DNA of 58,164 bases from Armatimonadota bacterium (GCA_031081585.1 JAVHLY010000019.1:1-58164), one strand, 5' to 3'. Positions 40,586 to 49,609 are shown, counted from the stretch's first letter. Numbers and translations are program-made. The notes: a model not told the origin generated them from the letters alone.

Positions 40586-41626
40586 TTACCCGTCGCGGTC
40601 CCCCACGGCGACGCCCTGCCCCGCCGCGACCGTGGTGCCGCCCTCCGGCGGCTCCGGACGGCGCAGGTGGATCTCGCCACCCACCACGGCGGCCACCACA
40701 CCGGGGAGGTTCACCTGCCGGCCCTCCCGTCCCTCCTGCGCCAGACGCAGGACCCCGCTGATGTGAACGCCGCGCAGCCGGCGGGTGTTCCCGCCCGCCC
40801 GGCGCACCGCCCGGCGCACCAGGCGCCGCTGCAGGGCGGGCGGCTCCGCCTGCAGGGCGGCACGGCGCAGCGCCACCACGCCCGCTCCCAGGCGCAGGAC
40901 GCGCGCCTCCGCCTCCCGCGCCAGCCGGTCCAGCAGGGCGTCCTCCTCCGCCAGCCACTCCGCCGCGTCGCGCAGCCGCCAGCGGACGCCCGGGATATGC
41001 CCCTCCAGCAGGGGCAGCAAGTCATGACGGATGCGGTTGCGCAGAAAGCGCCGGTCGACGTTGGTGGGGTCCTCGCGCCACCCCACGCCCTGCTCGCGGA
41101 GCACGTCGCGCGCCTCCCGGCGCCACACCCCGAGCAGCGGCCGCACCAGCTCCACCCGGCCGAGCGGCCGGGTCGCCCGCATCCCGGCCAGCCGACCGCC
41201 GCCCAGCAGCCGCAGGAGGAGCGTCTCGGCCTGGTCGTCGGCGGTGTGGCCCACCGCCACCTTCCCACATCCCTGGGCCAGGGCCAGCCGCTCGAGGGCG
41301 GCGTAGCGGGCGGCCCGCGCCGCCGCCTCGGGTGACCGGCCCGCGCCCGCAACCACCGTCACGCGCTCCTCGACGCAGGGCAGCCCCCACTGCGCGCTCA
41401 GGTCGCGCACGAAGCGGGCGTCGTCGGCTGCCTCCGGCCGCAGCCCGTGGTCGACGTGCCCCACAATCAGGCGCAGGCCCATCGCCGGTGCCAGCGCGCG
41501 CAGGGCCACCAGCAGGGCCACCGAGTCTCCCCCGCCGGAGACGCCCACCAGCACGGCGTCGCCCGCCGCGAAGAGGTGGGCGGCTCGAATGCGCTCCACG
41601 ATGCGGGACAGCCCTCGCCCGGTCAT
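40586..41626 (-). CDS. tilS: tRNA(Ile)-lysidine synthetase TilS
   Basis: Modifies C34 of tRNA-Ile2 to lysidine, changing AUG to AUA reading. The PP-loop SGGGDSVALL is near residue 30, followed by GHVDHGLR, ARAARYAALE, GHTADDQAETLLLRLL and WREDPTNVDRRFLRNRIRHDLLP. A C-terminal domain is present but divergent. ATG 41626 is preferred; ATG 41683 would add 19 residues. Confidence 0.94.
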   Translation of the reverse strand: MTGRGLSRIVERIRAAHLFAAGDAVLVGVSGGGDSVALLVALRALAPAMGLRLIVGHVDHGLRPEAADDARFVRDLSAQWGLPCVEERVTVVAGAGRSPEAAARAARYAALERLALAQGCGKVAVGHTADDQAETLLLRLLGGGRLAGMRATRPLGRVELVRPLLGVWRREARDVLREQGVGWREDPTNVDRRFLRNRIRHDLLPLLEGHIPGVRWRLRDAAEWLAEEDALLDRLAREAEARVLRLGAGVVALRRAALQAEPPALQRRLVRRAVRRAGGNTRRLRGVHISGVLRLAQEGREGRQVNLPGVVAAVVGGEIHLRRPEPPEGGTTVAAGQGVAVGDRDG

Positions 41627-41689
41627 CGCCCCGCCCTGCCCGCGCCGCCACCGACCCTCGGTGATCGGCGTCGCACGGGCCATAAAAGG

Positions 41690-41709
41690 AAAAACGGCCG
41701 TCGGGGCCG
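41690..41709 (-). terminator. Terminator after tRNA-Met
   Basis: A 5-bp GC stem (CGGCC/GGCCG) with a 5-nt loop is followed by TTTTT just after the tRNA CCA end. Confidence 0.65.
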
Positions 41710-41710
41710 G

Positions 41711-41787
41711 TGGTGGCGGCGGGGAGACTCGAACTCCCGACACCGCGGGTATGAGCCGCGTGCTCTGACCACCTGAGCTACGCCGCC
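41711..41787 (-). tRNA. tRNA-Met (anticodon CAT, elongator type)
   Basis: The acceptor GGCGGCG pairs with CGCCGCC, with discriminator A and encoded CCA. The anticodon loop is CTCATAC. The stem and loop resemble Bacillus elongator tRNA-Met more than tRNA-Ile2, although the neighbour tilS made Ile2 worth considering. Confidence 0.92.
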
Positions 41788-41801
41788 ACGCGCTCCATCC
41801 C

Positions 41802-41807
41802 ATTATA
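41802..41807 (-). promoter_or_regulatory. -10 box of tRNA-Met
   Basis: TATAAT lies 14 nt before the tRNA 5' end. No good -35 box is visible. Confidence 0.6.
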
Positions 41808-41845
41808 GGGGATCGCCCGGGGAGATGCAGCGGACGGGGACCCGC

Positions 41846-42325
41846 TCAGCCGCGGATCTGGAAGGTGAGGGCCGGGGTCTCCACCTCGCGCCCCGGACCG
41901 TCGGGCAGCCGCCCGGTCAGGACGCCCACCGCCTCATAGGTCCCGGGCTCCACCCGCCGCCCCTGCAGGTCGACCTGGGGCCAGGAGGCGCTGAAGGCGA
42001 GCGCCCGCCCCGCGTCTAGGGTGACGTCCTGCACCACCTGGATGAAGGCCTTGTCGTGCGACCACCGCCAGACCAGCGCTCCCCGGCGGCGCACCACCAG
42101 GTCGAAGCGCTGTCCCGAGGGGAAGTGCACGGTCACCGGCGTCGCCCCCGCGTTCCGCAGGACGACGCGCGCCTCGACCGGCTCCCCCGCCAGGTAGGTG
42201 GTTTTGTCGAGCGTCAGCTCCAGCACGAGCGGTCCCACGGTGCGCTGCACCGACGGCCGCTCCGGCGGCGGCCCCGATGCGGCCGCGACGAGCCCCAGGA
42301 CGATCATGGCGATGACCGGCCACAT
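41846..42325 (-). CDS. Secreted BsuPI-domain protein
   Basis: A signal peptide (WPVIAMIVLGLVAAASG) precedes a single Ig-like BsuPI domain, known from the Bacillus intracellular proteinase inhibitor. Segments such as LELTLDKTTYLAGEPVEARVVLRNAGATPVTVHFPSGQRFDLVV and PGTYEAVGVLTGR fit. The protein is probably exported. Whether it inhibits proteases is unproven. Start ATG 42325. Confidence 0.85.
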   Translation of the reverse strand: MWPVIAMIVLGLVAAASGPPPERPSVQRTVGPLVLELTLDKTTYLAGEPVEARVVLRNAGATPVTVHFPSGQRFDLVVRRRGALVWRWSHDKAFIQVVQDVTLDAGRALAFSASWPQVDLQGRRVEPGTYEAVGVLTGRLPDGPGREVETPALTFQIRG

Positions 42326-42582
42326 AGCACACCTCCGGGCGCGGCGGTCGGGCCGCACCGGGGCGGGCGCCTCCAGGCGCCGTGGAGGGCCCTCCCCCAC
42401 GGTCTACGGGCCCCGCCGGCGGGCGGTTCCCTCACTCCCGCTCCCGAGCGCCTGGGCCCGGCGGGTGGGCCCAGCGGGTGGAGCCCCAGCGCGGGCCCTG
42501 CAGGTGGAGCCCCAGCGGGAGCCCACCGGTGGGCCCAGGGGGCCTGCAGGCGGCGCGACGACCCTGCGTGAGACCGGCGCGC
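42326..42582. repeat. Gap between rpoZ and the BsuPI gene, with short GC-rich repeats
   Basis: A run near 42470-42545 repeats ggtggagccccagcg twice, followed by related cggtgggcccag units. I find no coding frame with family resemblance and no clear terminator. Confidence 0.5.
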
Positions 42583-42789
42583 CTACTTGATGCCGGCGCG
42601 GGGGGCCTCGTAGCGGATCTTCCCGGCGGCGATCTCCTCCAGCGCCACCGTCACCGGGTTGCTGCTGTCCACGTCGACGAGGGGCAGCGCGCCCTCCTTC
42701 AGCTGGCGGGCGCGCTTGGCGGCCACGATGACCAGCGCGTACTTGTTCTCGACGCGATCGAGCAGAGCCTCGAGCGGCGGCTTGATCAC
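42583..42789 (-). CDS. rpoZ: RNA polymerase omega subunit
   Basis: The 68-residue product MIKPPLEALLDRVENKYALV, followed by IVAAKRARQLKEG and NPVTVALEEIAAGKIRYE, matches short Gram-positive omega subunits, which help assemble RNA polymerase. The start is GTG 42789, with GAGGTG 9 nt upstream. It has its own strong promoter. Confidence 0.95.
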   Translation of the reverse strand: MIKPPLEALLDRVENKYALVIVAAKRARQLKEGALPLVDVDSSNPVTVALEEIAAGKIRYEAPRAGIK

Positions 42790-42849
42790 GACCTGGACAC
42801 CTCAAGCGCACTGGGGGACGTCCGGACGGCTGCCGTGTCCGGCCCGGTG

Positions 42850-42878
42850 TTTATAGCAGGGGGTCATGCCCCTGTCAA
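42850..42878 (-). promoter_or_regulatory. Sigma-A type promoter of rpoZ
   Basis: A consensus TTGACA and a TATAAA are separated by 17 bp, just beyond the pilT stop. Confidence 0.88.
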
Positions 42879-42892
42879 CGCCCCGGCGCGGC

Positions 42893-43969
42893 TCAGGCCA
42901 CCCCGACGGAGCGGCGGCCCATCAGCTGGTCGAACTCCTGCAGGTTGCTGGCCCGCGCCCGGGCCTCCTCCAGGGAGACCAGGCGGCGCTCGACCAGCTG
43001 CCGCAGCGCCTGGTTGAGGCTCTGCATCCCCTCCCGCGCCCCCGACTGGATGGCGGACGGCAGCTGGAAGGTCTTCCCCTCCCGGATCAGGTTGCGGACC
43101 GCCGGGGTCATGACGAGCACCTCGCAGGCGGCCACCCGCCCCCGGCCGTCCAGCCGCGGCAGGAGCGTCTGGGAGACCACCCCCTCCAGCGAGAGGGAGA
43201 GCTGCATGCGCACCTGGGTCTGCTGGTGGGGCGGGAAGACGTCCACGATGCGCTCCACCGCCTGGCTGGCGCTCTGGGTGTGCAGGGTGGCGAAGACCAG
43301 GTGCCCCGTCTCGGCGGCGGTGATGGCGGTGGCGATGGTCTCCAGGTCGCGCATCTCGCCGATGAGGATGACGTCGGGGTCCTGGCGCAGCACCCGGCGC
43401 AGGGCGTGGCCGAAGGAGTGGGTGTCGGAGCCCACCTCCCGCTGGTTGATCACGCTCTTCACGTCGTGGTGGAGGTACTCGATGGGGTCCTCGATGGTGA
43501 CGATGTGGGCCGTGCGGGTGTGGTTGATGTGGTTGATCAGCGCCGCCAGCGTAGTGGACTTGCCGCTCCCCGTCGGCCCGGTGACCAGCACCAGCCCGCG
43601 GGGCAGCTCGGCGAAGCGGCGCAGTACCTCGGGCAGCCCCAGTTCCTCCAGGGTGGGCACCTTCATGGGGATGACCCGGATGGCCGCGCCGGGCGCGCCG
43701 CGCTGGATGAAGATGTTCACCCGGAAGCGGGAGAGCCCGGGCACGCTGTAGGCGAAGTCCAGCTCCCGCTCCTCACGGAAGGCGTCCCGCTGCTCGGGGG
43801 TGAGCATGCTCTCGATGAGCGCCTGGAGCTCCCCCACCTCGAAGGGCGGGTACTCCTCCGCCGGGACCAGTGCGCCGTTGATGCGCAGCATGGGTCGGGT
43901 CTTCACCTTGAGGTGCAGGTCCGAGGCCTGGCGCTCGATGACCAGCCGCAGCAGGGTGTGGATGTCCAT
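42893..43969 (-). CDS. pilT: Type IV pilus retraction ATPase PilT
   Basis: A secretion-ATPase-family motor that retracts type IV pili. The N-terminal PAS-like domain has ASDLHLKVKTRPMLRINGAL; Walker A is GPTGSGKSTTLAA, Asp box motifs lie in VTIEDPIEYLH, and Walker B in DVILIGEMRDLETI. The His box is HLVFATLHTQSA and the AIRNLIRE-like motif (PAVRNLIREGK) marks PilT. ATG 43969 has GGAGG 7 nt upstream. No other pilus gene is in the window. Confidence 0.95.
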   Translation of the reverse strand: MDIHTLLRLVIERQASDLHLKVKTRPMLRINGALVPAEEYPPFEVGELQALIESMLTPEQRDAFREERELDFAYSVPGLSRFRVNIFIQRGAPGAAIRVIPMKVPTLEELGLPEVLRRFAELPRGLVLVTGPTGSGKSTTLAALINHINHTRTAHIVTIEDPIEYLHHDVKSVINQREVGSDTHSFGHALRRVLRQDPDVILIGEMRDLETIATAITAAETGHLVFATLHTQSASQAVERIVDVFPPHQQTQVRMQLSLSLEGVVSQTLLPRLDGRGRVAACEVLVMTPAVRNLIREGKTFQLPSAIQSGAREGMQSLNQALRQLVERRLVSLEEARARASNLQEFDQLMGRRSVGVA

Positions 43970-44015
43970 GGATCCTCCCACGGAATGACGTCCGGCCGCT
44001 GAAGGGCCCTCCCAT

Positions 44016-44064
44016 GAAAAAGGCCAGAGGCGCCGGGGGGGAAGCGCATGCAGCCTCTGGCCTT
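44016..44064 (-). terminator. Terminator-like hairpin in the pilT leader
   Basis: AAGGCCAGAGGC pairs over 12 bp with GCCTCTGGCCTT, with a 21-nt loop, followed directly by TTTTTC. It lies about 50 nt upstream of pilT and no minus-strand gene lies above it. It is therefore either an attenuator in the pilT leader or a guard against antisense transcription. I could not match it to a known riboswitch. Confidence 0.6.
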
Positions 44065-44207
44065 GCCGTGCCGGTTCACCGTCTCTATGCCCACCCCGGC
44101 GGCGCGCTAGACCGGTCGGGGCGGGTGCCGCGCGGCAGGTGCGCGCGGATTGCCGGGCGAAACGGGGGAGTATCGCACCCATCTCCTCCACGGTGAGGTG
44201 GACGCTC

Positions 44208-45779
44208 ATGCTCCGTCGGAACCTGGTGGGAAGTCTCCTCCTGGCCCTCCTGGTCGCGGGGAGCCTGATGCTGGGCACGCCGGTGCCCGGCCGCGGCCAG
44301 ATCCCCAACACCGTGCTGGTCGTCGGCGCCAACATCGACGACGCCGTGAGCCTGGATCCCGCCCAGGCCTTCGAGTTCACGTCGGTGTGGGTCGTGGACC
44401 AGATCTACGACACGCTGGTGGACTTCAACCGCGACCTCACCCGGGCCGTGCCCAGCCTGGCCCGCTCCTGGACGGTCAGCGACGGCGGCAAGACCTACAC
44501 CTTCCGCCTGCGGCCGGGCGTCCGCTTCCACAGCGGCGCCCCCGTGGACGCGCGGGCCGTGGAGTTCTCCATCCGGCGGGCCCACCGACTGAAGATGGCG
44601 CCCTCCTTCATCATCACCGACTTCATCGCCCGCCCCGAGGACGTCGTGGCGGTGAGCCCCGACACCGTGCGGGTGACCTTCAACCAGACGATGCCGGACG
44701 TCCTCATGGCCTCGGTGCTGAGCAACCCGGTCACGGGGGTGGTCGACCCGGCGCTGGTGCAGCGCAACGCCACCGCCGACGACCCGATGGCCAACAAGTG
44801 GCTCACGGAGAACTCCGCCGGCTCCGGCCCCTACCGGCTGCACTCCTGGCGCCGCAACGTGCGGATCGAGCTGGAGGCGGTCTCAGGGCACTGGCGGGGG
44901 ACGCCGCGGCTGCGGCGCTTCATCTACCTGGGGATGCCCGAGCCCACCGCCCAGCTGTTGGCGCTCCAGCGCGGCGACATCGACGTCGCCACCGACCTGC
45001 TGCCGCGGCAGTTCCGCGAGCTGGAGCGCGCCCGGGGCATCGTCGTGCGCAGCACGCCGGCCTTCCAGGTGCGCTACCTGGCCATGAACGCCCAGACCGA
45101 GCCCTTCACCCGCGTGCCGGTGCGCACCGCCCTGAAGTGGGCCATCGACTACGACGCCATCCGCGGCATCTTCGAGGGCGCCACCGACATGGGGCAGACC
45201 ATCGTGCCCACGCGCATGTTCGGCCACCTGGCCGACCGCCCCTACCGGCGCGACCCCGCCCGCGCCCGGGCGCTGCTGCGCGAGGCCGGCCTGGAGGGCG
45301 GGTTCCGCACGGAGCTGCTGGTGGGGACGGATCCGCCGCTGCCGGACGTCGCCGCGAAGATCAAGGAGGACCTGGCCGCCGTGAACGTCCAGGCGGAGGT
45401 GCGGGTGCTGCGCAGCGCCGACCTCCTGGGGATCTACCGCGGCCAGCGCCACCAGATGGTCATCGCCCGTTGGGGCGCCGACTACCCCGACCCGGACAAC
45501 CTGGCCAAGGCCTTCGCCGACTTCGACGCCCGCGTCCTGGCCTGGCGCAACCGCTGGGACCACCCGGTGAAGCGGCTGGTGCAGCAGGCCGTGGCCGAGC
45601 TCGACCCCGCCAAGCGCAAGGCGCTCTACGAACAGATCCAGAAGGTGGTCCTGGAGGAGGGCCCCTACGTGATCCTGGGCTACCCGCTCAACCAGATGGC
45701 CCTGCGCAGCAACGTGAAGAACTTCGAGCCGTCGCCGCTCTTCGCCATGACCGAGCTCTTCGACGCCTACAAGGAGTAG
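44208..45779 (+). CDS. Peptide/nickel-type ABC transporter substrate-binding protein
   Basis: A signal peptide (LLLALLVAGSLMLGTPV) leads into an SBP family 5 domain with LDPAQAFEFTSVWVVDQIYDTLV, SWTVSDGGKTYTFRLRPGVRFHSG and GTGPYRL-like ENSAGSGPYRLHSWRRN. It binds oligopeptides, dipeptides or similar ligands. ATG 44208 is chosen for the signal peptide. It is divergent from pilT. A conserved lipobox Cys is not seen, so anchoring is unclear. Confidence 0.93.
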   Translation: MLRRNLVGSLLLALLVAGSLMLGTPVPGRGQIPNTVLVVGANIDDAVSLDPAQAFEFTSVWVVDQIYDTLVDFNRDLTRAVPSLARSWTVSDGGKTYTFRLRPGVRFHSGAPVDARAVEFSIRRAHRLKMAPSFIITDFIARPEDVVAVSPDTVRVTFNQTMPDVLMASVLSNPVTGVVDPALVQRNATADDPMANKWLTENSAGSGPYRLHSWRRNVRIELEAVSGHWRGTPRLRRFIYLGMPEPTAQLLALQRGDIDVATDLLPRQFRELERARGIVVRSTPAFQVRYLAMNAQTEPFTRVPVRTALKWAIDYDAIRGIFEGATDMGQTIVPTRMFGHLADRPYRRDPARARALLREAGLEGGFRTELLVGTDPPLPDVAAKIKEDLAAVNVQAEVRVLRSADLLGIYRGQRHQMVIARWGADYPDPDNLAKAFADFDARVLAWRNRWDHPVKRLVQQAVAELDPAKRKALYEQIQKVVLEEGPYVILGYPLNQMALRSNVKNFEPSPLFAMTELFDAYKE

Positions 45780-45862
45780 GCGGCCCGCGGGCGGCCGACC
45801 CCGCCGCGGCCGCCCGCCCTCCACCTCCTCGGGTCTGTGCGTCGACCGGAGCGCCGCGACCC

Positions 45863-46870
45863 GTGACCGCCTACCTGGCCCGCCGCCTGGCGCTGGCCAC
45901 CGTGGCCATCGCCGGCGTCCTCGTCATCACCTTCGTCCTCTCCCACGTCATCCCCGGCGACCCCGTGGCCGCCATCCTGGGGCCGCAGGCGCCCGACGAC
46001 GTGATCGAGGCGCTCCGCCACCGCTGGGGCTTCGACCGCCCCCTGCACGAGCAGTTCGTGCGCTACGTGGGGCGCCTGGTCCGCGGCGACCTGGGGGAGT
46101 CGCTGGCCACCCACCGCCCCGTGCTGGTGGACCTGCGGGAGTTCTTCCCGGCCACCATCGAGCTGGCCACGGCGGCCATCCTGGTGGGCACCACAGCCGG
46201 GCTCGCCGTCGGCATCCTCTCCGCGGTCACCCGGGGGAGCTGGCTCGACCATGCGGTGCGCGTGGCCTCGCTGGTCGGGCTCTCCATGCCGGTCTTCTGG
46301 CTCGGCATCATCGCCCTGCTGCTCTTCTACTACGCGCTGGGGTGGCTGCCCGGGCCCGGCCAGCTCGACGTCTACCTGGCGCGGCCGCCGCGGGTCACCG
46401 GGCTGGTCACGGTGGACGCCCTGCTGGCCGGCGACCTGGCCACCTTCCGCAACGCCATGGGCCACCTCGTCCTGCCCGCGCTGGTGCTGGGCTCCCACGC
46501 CCTGGTCGGGATCGCCCGCATCACCCGGGCGAGCATGCTCGAGGTGCTCGGGCAGGAGTACATCAAGACGGCCCACGCCAAGGGGCTGGCCCGCCGCACC
46601 GTGATCGTGCGCCACGCCCTGCGCAACGCCCTGCTGCCCATCGTCACCGTGATCGGCGTCTACTACGGCAGCCTCCTGGAGGGGGCGGTCCTCACCGAGA
46701 CCGTCTTCGCCTGGCCGGGGCTGGGCCGCTACGCCACCAGCGCCATCCTCTCCCAGGACTTCGCCGCCATCATGGGCTTCACCATCCTCATTGCGCTCGT
46801 CTTCTCCCTGGCGAACCTGGTCGTCGACCTGACCTACGCGCTGCTCAACCCACGGATCCGCTATGAGTGA
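45863..46870 (+). CDS. ABC transporter permease, DppB type
   Basis: The DppB/OppB family start YLARRLALATVAIAGVLVITFVLSHVIPGDPV is followed by about six membrane helices and the EAA loop EYIKTAHAKGLARRTVIVRHALRNALLP. GTG 45863 is chosen. It lies 83 nt after the binding-protein gene. Confidence 0.94.
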   Translation: MTAYLARRLALATVAIAGVLVITFVLSHVIPGDPVAAILGPQAPDDVIEALRHRWGFDRPLHEQFVRYVGRLVRGDLGESLATHRPVLVDLREFFPATIELATAAILVGTTAGLAVGILSAVTRGSWLDHAVRVASLVGLSMPVFWLGIIALLLFYYALGWLPGPGQLDVYLARPPRVTGLVTVDALLAGDLATFRNAMGHLVLPALVLGSHALVGIARITRASMLEVLGQEYIKTAHAKGLARRTVIVRHALRNALLPIVTVIGVYYGSLLEGAVLTETVFAWPGLGRYATSAILSQDFAAIMGFTILIALVFSLANLVVDLTYALLNPRIRYE

Positions 46871-47759
46871 GGCCGGGGCGGCCGTCGCGCGGGCGGCCGC
46901 GGCGATGAGCACCTCGCGCACCTGGCGGCTGGCCTGGCGCACGCTGCGCAATCCGCTCTCCCTGGCGGGGCTCGGGCTCATCGCCGCCCTCGTCCTCACC
47001 GCGCTCCTGGCCCCCGTGCTCGCCCCCTCCGACCCGCTGCGCACCGAGATGACCGCGCGCCTACAGCCCCCGAGCCGCGCCCACCCCTTCGGCACCGACC
47101 AGCTCGGCCGCGACGTCCTCAGCCGCGTCCTCCACGGCGCGCGGATCACGCTGCGCATCGCCATCCTCACCGCGGTGGTGGCCACCGCCATCGGGCTGCC
47201 CGTGGGCGTGCTCTCCGGCTACTTCCGCGGACGCACCGACGACCTGCTGATGCGACTCACCGACATGTTCATGGCGTTCCCCCGGCTCATCCTGGCCATG
47301 GCCATCGCCGCCGCGCTGCGCCCCTCGCTGGAGAACGTCATCCTCGCCATCTCGCTGGCCGGGTGGCCCATCTACGCCCGCCTGGCCCGCTCCATGGCCC
47401 TGGCCATCCGCGAGGAGGTCTACATCGAGGCGGCGCGCGCGCTGGGCGCCAGCGCCTGGCGCATCCTCACCCGCCACGTGCTGCCCGGCGTGGTCAGCCC
47501 GGTGATCATCCAGGTGAGCCTGGACATGGGCGGGATCATCCTCACCGCCGCCGGGCTGGGCTTCATCGGCTTCGGCGCCCAGCCGCCCACCCCCGAGTGG
47601 GGCTTGATGATCTCGGAGGGGCGCAACTACGTCCCCGGACAGTGGTGGCTGGCCACCTTCCCGGGCCTGGCCATCTCGCTGGTCGTGCTGGGCTTCAACC
47701 TGCTGGGGGACGGGATCCGCGACGTCCTGGACCCCCGGCTGCGCACCGGGCGCGGGTAG
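46863..47759 (+). CDS. ABC transporter permease, DppC type
   Basis: The N-terminal DppC/OppC helix (PLSLAGLGLIAALVLTALLAPVLAPSDP) is followed by HPFGTDQLGRDVLSRVLHGAR and the EAA loop EARALGASAWRILTRHVLPGV. ATG 46863 overlaps dppB by 8 nt. The matching ATPases (DppD/DppF) are not encoded here, so they must come from elsewhere in the genome. Confidence 0.94.
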   Translation: MSEAGAAVARAAAAMSTSRTWRLAWRTLRNPLSLAGLGLIAALVLTALLAPVLAPSDPLRTEMTARLQPPSRAHPFGTDQLGRDVLSRVLHGARITLRIAILTAVVATAIGLPVGVLSGYFRGRTDDLLMRLTDMFMAFPRLILAMAIAAALRPSLENVILAISLAGWPIYARLARSMALAIREEVYIEAARALGASAWRILTRHVLPGVVSPVIIQVSLDMGGIILTAAGLGFIGFGAQPPTPEWGLMISEGRNYVPGQWWLATFPGLAISLVVLGFNLLGDGIRDVLDPRLRTGRG

Positions 47760-47868
47760 GCGCATGCCCGCCACCTGCACGCGGGTGCGGCCAGGGCAGC
47801 CCTGGGGGTCTCGCGGCGGCCGACCTGGGGGTCTTCGTCGGTCCGGTCTACGGCCGTAGCGGCCGCGC

Positions 47869-49047
47869 TCAGGCCCCCGGCGCCCCTGCGGCGTCCGGGA
47901 ACCACCGCGCCAGGCGCTCGCGCTCGAAGGCGACCTTCTCCTGGAGGTGCTCCGGGCGGGGTTCCCCCACGCGCACCTGGGGTGGCGCGGTGAAGAAGTT
48001 CCCCTCGACCCGCGTGGCCAGCCCTCCCCCCACCTCGATGAAGCAGTAGCCGTACCCGTCGAAGGTCTCCGACGGGGACCGGCCGGCCAGCAGAGCGGCG
48101 AGGTTCCGTCCCACGACGGCCCCCTGACGCTCCGCGAAGATGCCCGCCTTGGGGAAGGGCAGCCCCGCGCCCGTCTGCAGCGCCACCACGTCGCCCACCG
48201 CGAAGACCCGCTCGTCCGTCGTCGCCAGGGTGGCCGGGTCGACGTGCACCCAGCCGCCCTCGCCGGCGAGACCGCTGGCGGCTACCGTCGGCGCCGGCCG
48301 GTGGGGCGGCACCACCGCCACGACGTCGGCGGCCACGCGCTCACCGCCGCTCAGCACCAGCCGCCCGTCCTCCACCGCCTCGACCACCGTACGGGGGCGA
48401 AAGCGGATCCCGCGGGCCACCAGTTCCCCCTCCACCGCCTCGCACGCCTGCGGCCCGGCGGAGGGCAGCGAGGAGGGCTGCGGCGAGAGGACCTCCAGCT
48501 CCACCCGCTGGCGCCGGCCGGTGCGGCGCAGCAGGTCGTCGATGAGAAAGGCCGCTTCGTAGGGGGCGGGCGGGCACTTGTAGGGGAGGCCGGCGATGGC
48601 CACGACGACCCGGCCCTCGCCGAGATCACGCAGCCGCGCGCCCAGCCGTTCCGCGTCGGCGGCGTCGTACAGGTTGAAGAGGTCCGGCCGACCCGCCGCC
48701 ATCCCGGGCACGAGGTCGGGACGCGGCTGGGCGCCGGAGGCCAGGACGAGGAAGTCGTAGCGCAGGTCCTCCCCGTCGACGCGCACCCGACGCGCGTCCG
48801 GATCGATCCCCTCCACCCGCCCCTGCCGGAACGGCACGCCCCTGGCCGCCAGGCGCGTCCGGTCGCGCTCTCCCGCCCCGCGGGTGCTGCGCCCGTCCAC
48901 CAGCCACAGCTTGCGCAGGCCCATGAGGAAGGTCCGCGAGGCATCCACCACGAGCAGCTCGGCCGCATCGCCCGCGGTTTCGCGCAGGGCGTAGGCGACG
49001 CTCAGGCCCCCGAAGCCTCCGCCGATGACGACCACCCGTGCCGGCAC
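47869..49047 (-). CDS. FAD-dependent pyridine-nucleotide / sulfide:quinone-type oxidoreductase
   Basis: The N-terminal FAD motif is VVVIGGGFGGLSVA, the second dinucleotide region VVVAIAGLPYKCPPAPYEAAF, and the C-terminal FAD motif VFAVGDVVAL. The Cys in YKCPPAPYE and another in YGYCFIEVGGG match positions used by sulfide:quinone oxidoreductases and flavocytochrome c subunits. A third SQR cysteine is not obvious, so the activity could be of type II NADH dehydrogenase kind. Start GTG or ATG at 49047 as annotated. Confidence 0.85.
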   Translation of the reverse strand: MPARVVVIGGGFGGLSVAYALRETAGDAAELLVVDASRTFLMGLRKLWLVDGRSTRGAGERDRTRLAARGVPFRQGRVEGIDPDARRVRVDGEDLRYDFLVLASGAQPRPDLVPGMAAGRPDLFNLYDAADAERLGARLRDLGEGRVVVAIAGLPYKCPPAPYEAAFLIDDLLRRTGRRQRVELEVLSPQPSSLPSAGPQACEAVEGELVARGIRFRPRTVVEAVEDGRLVLSGGERVAADVVAVVPPHRPAPTVAASGLAGEGGWVHVDPATLATTDERVFAVGDVVALQTGAGLPFPKAGIFAERQGAVVGRNLAALLAGRSPSETFDGYGYCFIEVGGGLATRVEGNFFTAPPQVRVGEPRPEHLQEKVAFERERLARWFPDAAGAPGA

Positions 49048-49158
49048 CGTCCGTCCCCTCCGTCCCGTGACCGGGCTCTCCGTACCACCCCGGCCGTGTC
49101 GATGTCATTCTAAGGGAAAGCTCGTTGCGGGCGGAGGGCGCCCGGAGGGAGGTGGGCG

Positions 49159-49353
49159 ATGGCGCCGTGGCAGATGGTGGAGGTGGTGGGATCCTCGTCG
49201 CAGAGCATTCAGGAGGCGGTCCGCGTGGCCGTGCGGGCCGCGGGGGCGCGGACGGCCAAGTGGTTCGAGGTGCGCGAGATCCGGGGCGTGGTGACGGATG
49301 GGGAGGTCGGGGAGTTCCAGGTGCGGGTGGCGGTGGGCTACGAGACCCGCTGA
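49159..49353 (+). CDS. Dodecin family flavin-binding protein
   Basis: The 64-residue product has VEVVGSSSQSIQEAVRVAVR and the hallmark KWFEVREIRGVV, closing EFQVRVAVGYETR. Dodecins form dodecameric shells that store riboflavin or FMN/CoA. The ATG has GGAGGTGGG just upstream. It faces the rRNA operon end. Confidence 0.94.
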   Translation: MAPWQMVEVVGSSSQSIQEAVRVAVRAAGARTAKWFEVREIRGVVTDGEVGEFQVRVAVGYETR

Positions 49354-49452
49354 GGGCTCCGGCGCCGGAGTGAGCCACGGAGATGGCTGAGGGGGGCCAG
49401 CTCCCGTCACGTCCGGCCGGCCGTCGGCCACCCTTGCTGGCCCGTCGGGCGG

Positions 49453-49488
49453 AAAACACGTCGCGGGAGGCCCAAGCCTCCCGCGACG
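49453..49488 (-). terminator. Terminator of the 23S-5S operon
   Basis: A perfect 12-bp stem CGTCGCGGGAGG with its complement and a 6-nt loop is followed by TGTTTT, 5 nt after the 5S 3' end. Confidence 0.9.
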
Positions 49489-49493
49489 GTGAC

Positions 49494-49609
49494 TCCCGGC
49501 AGCGACCTACTCTCCCACGGCGTTGCCACCGCAGTACCATCGGCCCTGGAGGGCTTAACGACCGTGTTCGGAATGGGAACGGGTGTGGCCCCTCCGGCAT
49601 CGCCACCGG
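49494..49609 (-). rRNA. rrf: 5S ribosomal RNA
   Basis: About 116 nt with the diagnostic core CCATTCCGAACACGG and the 3' stretch GAGAGTAGGTCGC. Ends pair as the terminal helix. Ends are estimated to within a few bases. Confidence 0.93.

Noticed and set aside
41711-41787. tRNA-Ile2 read by the adjacent TilS
   Set aside because: The CAT anticodon and the tilS neighbour suggested it, but the anticodon arm (GGCTCATACCC) matches elongator tRNA-Met of Bacillus better.
42470-42545. A CRISPR array or regular repeat array
   Set aside because: Only two or three imperfect GC-rich units with no spacers of constant length; no cas genes are in the window.
44016-44100. A cyclic di-GMP riboswitch before pilT
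   Set aside because: The context is attractive, but the conserved GEMM core sequence was not found.
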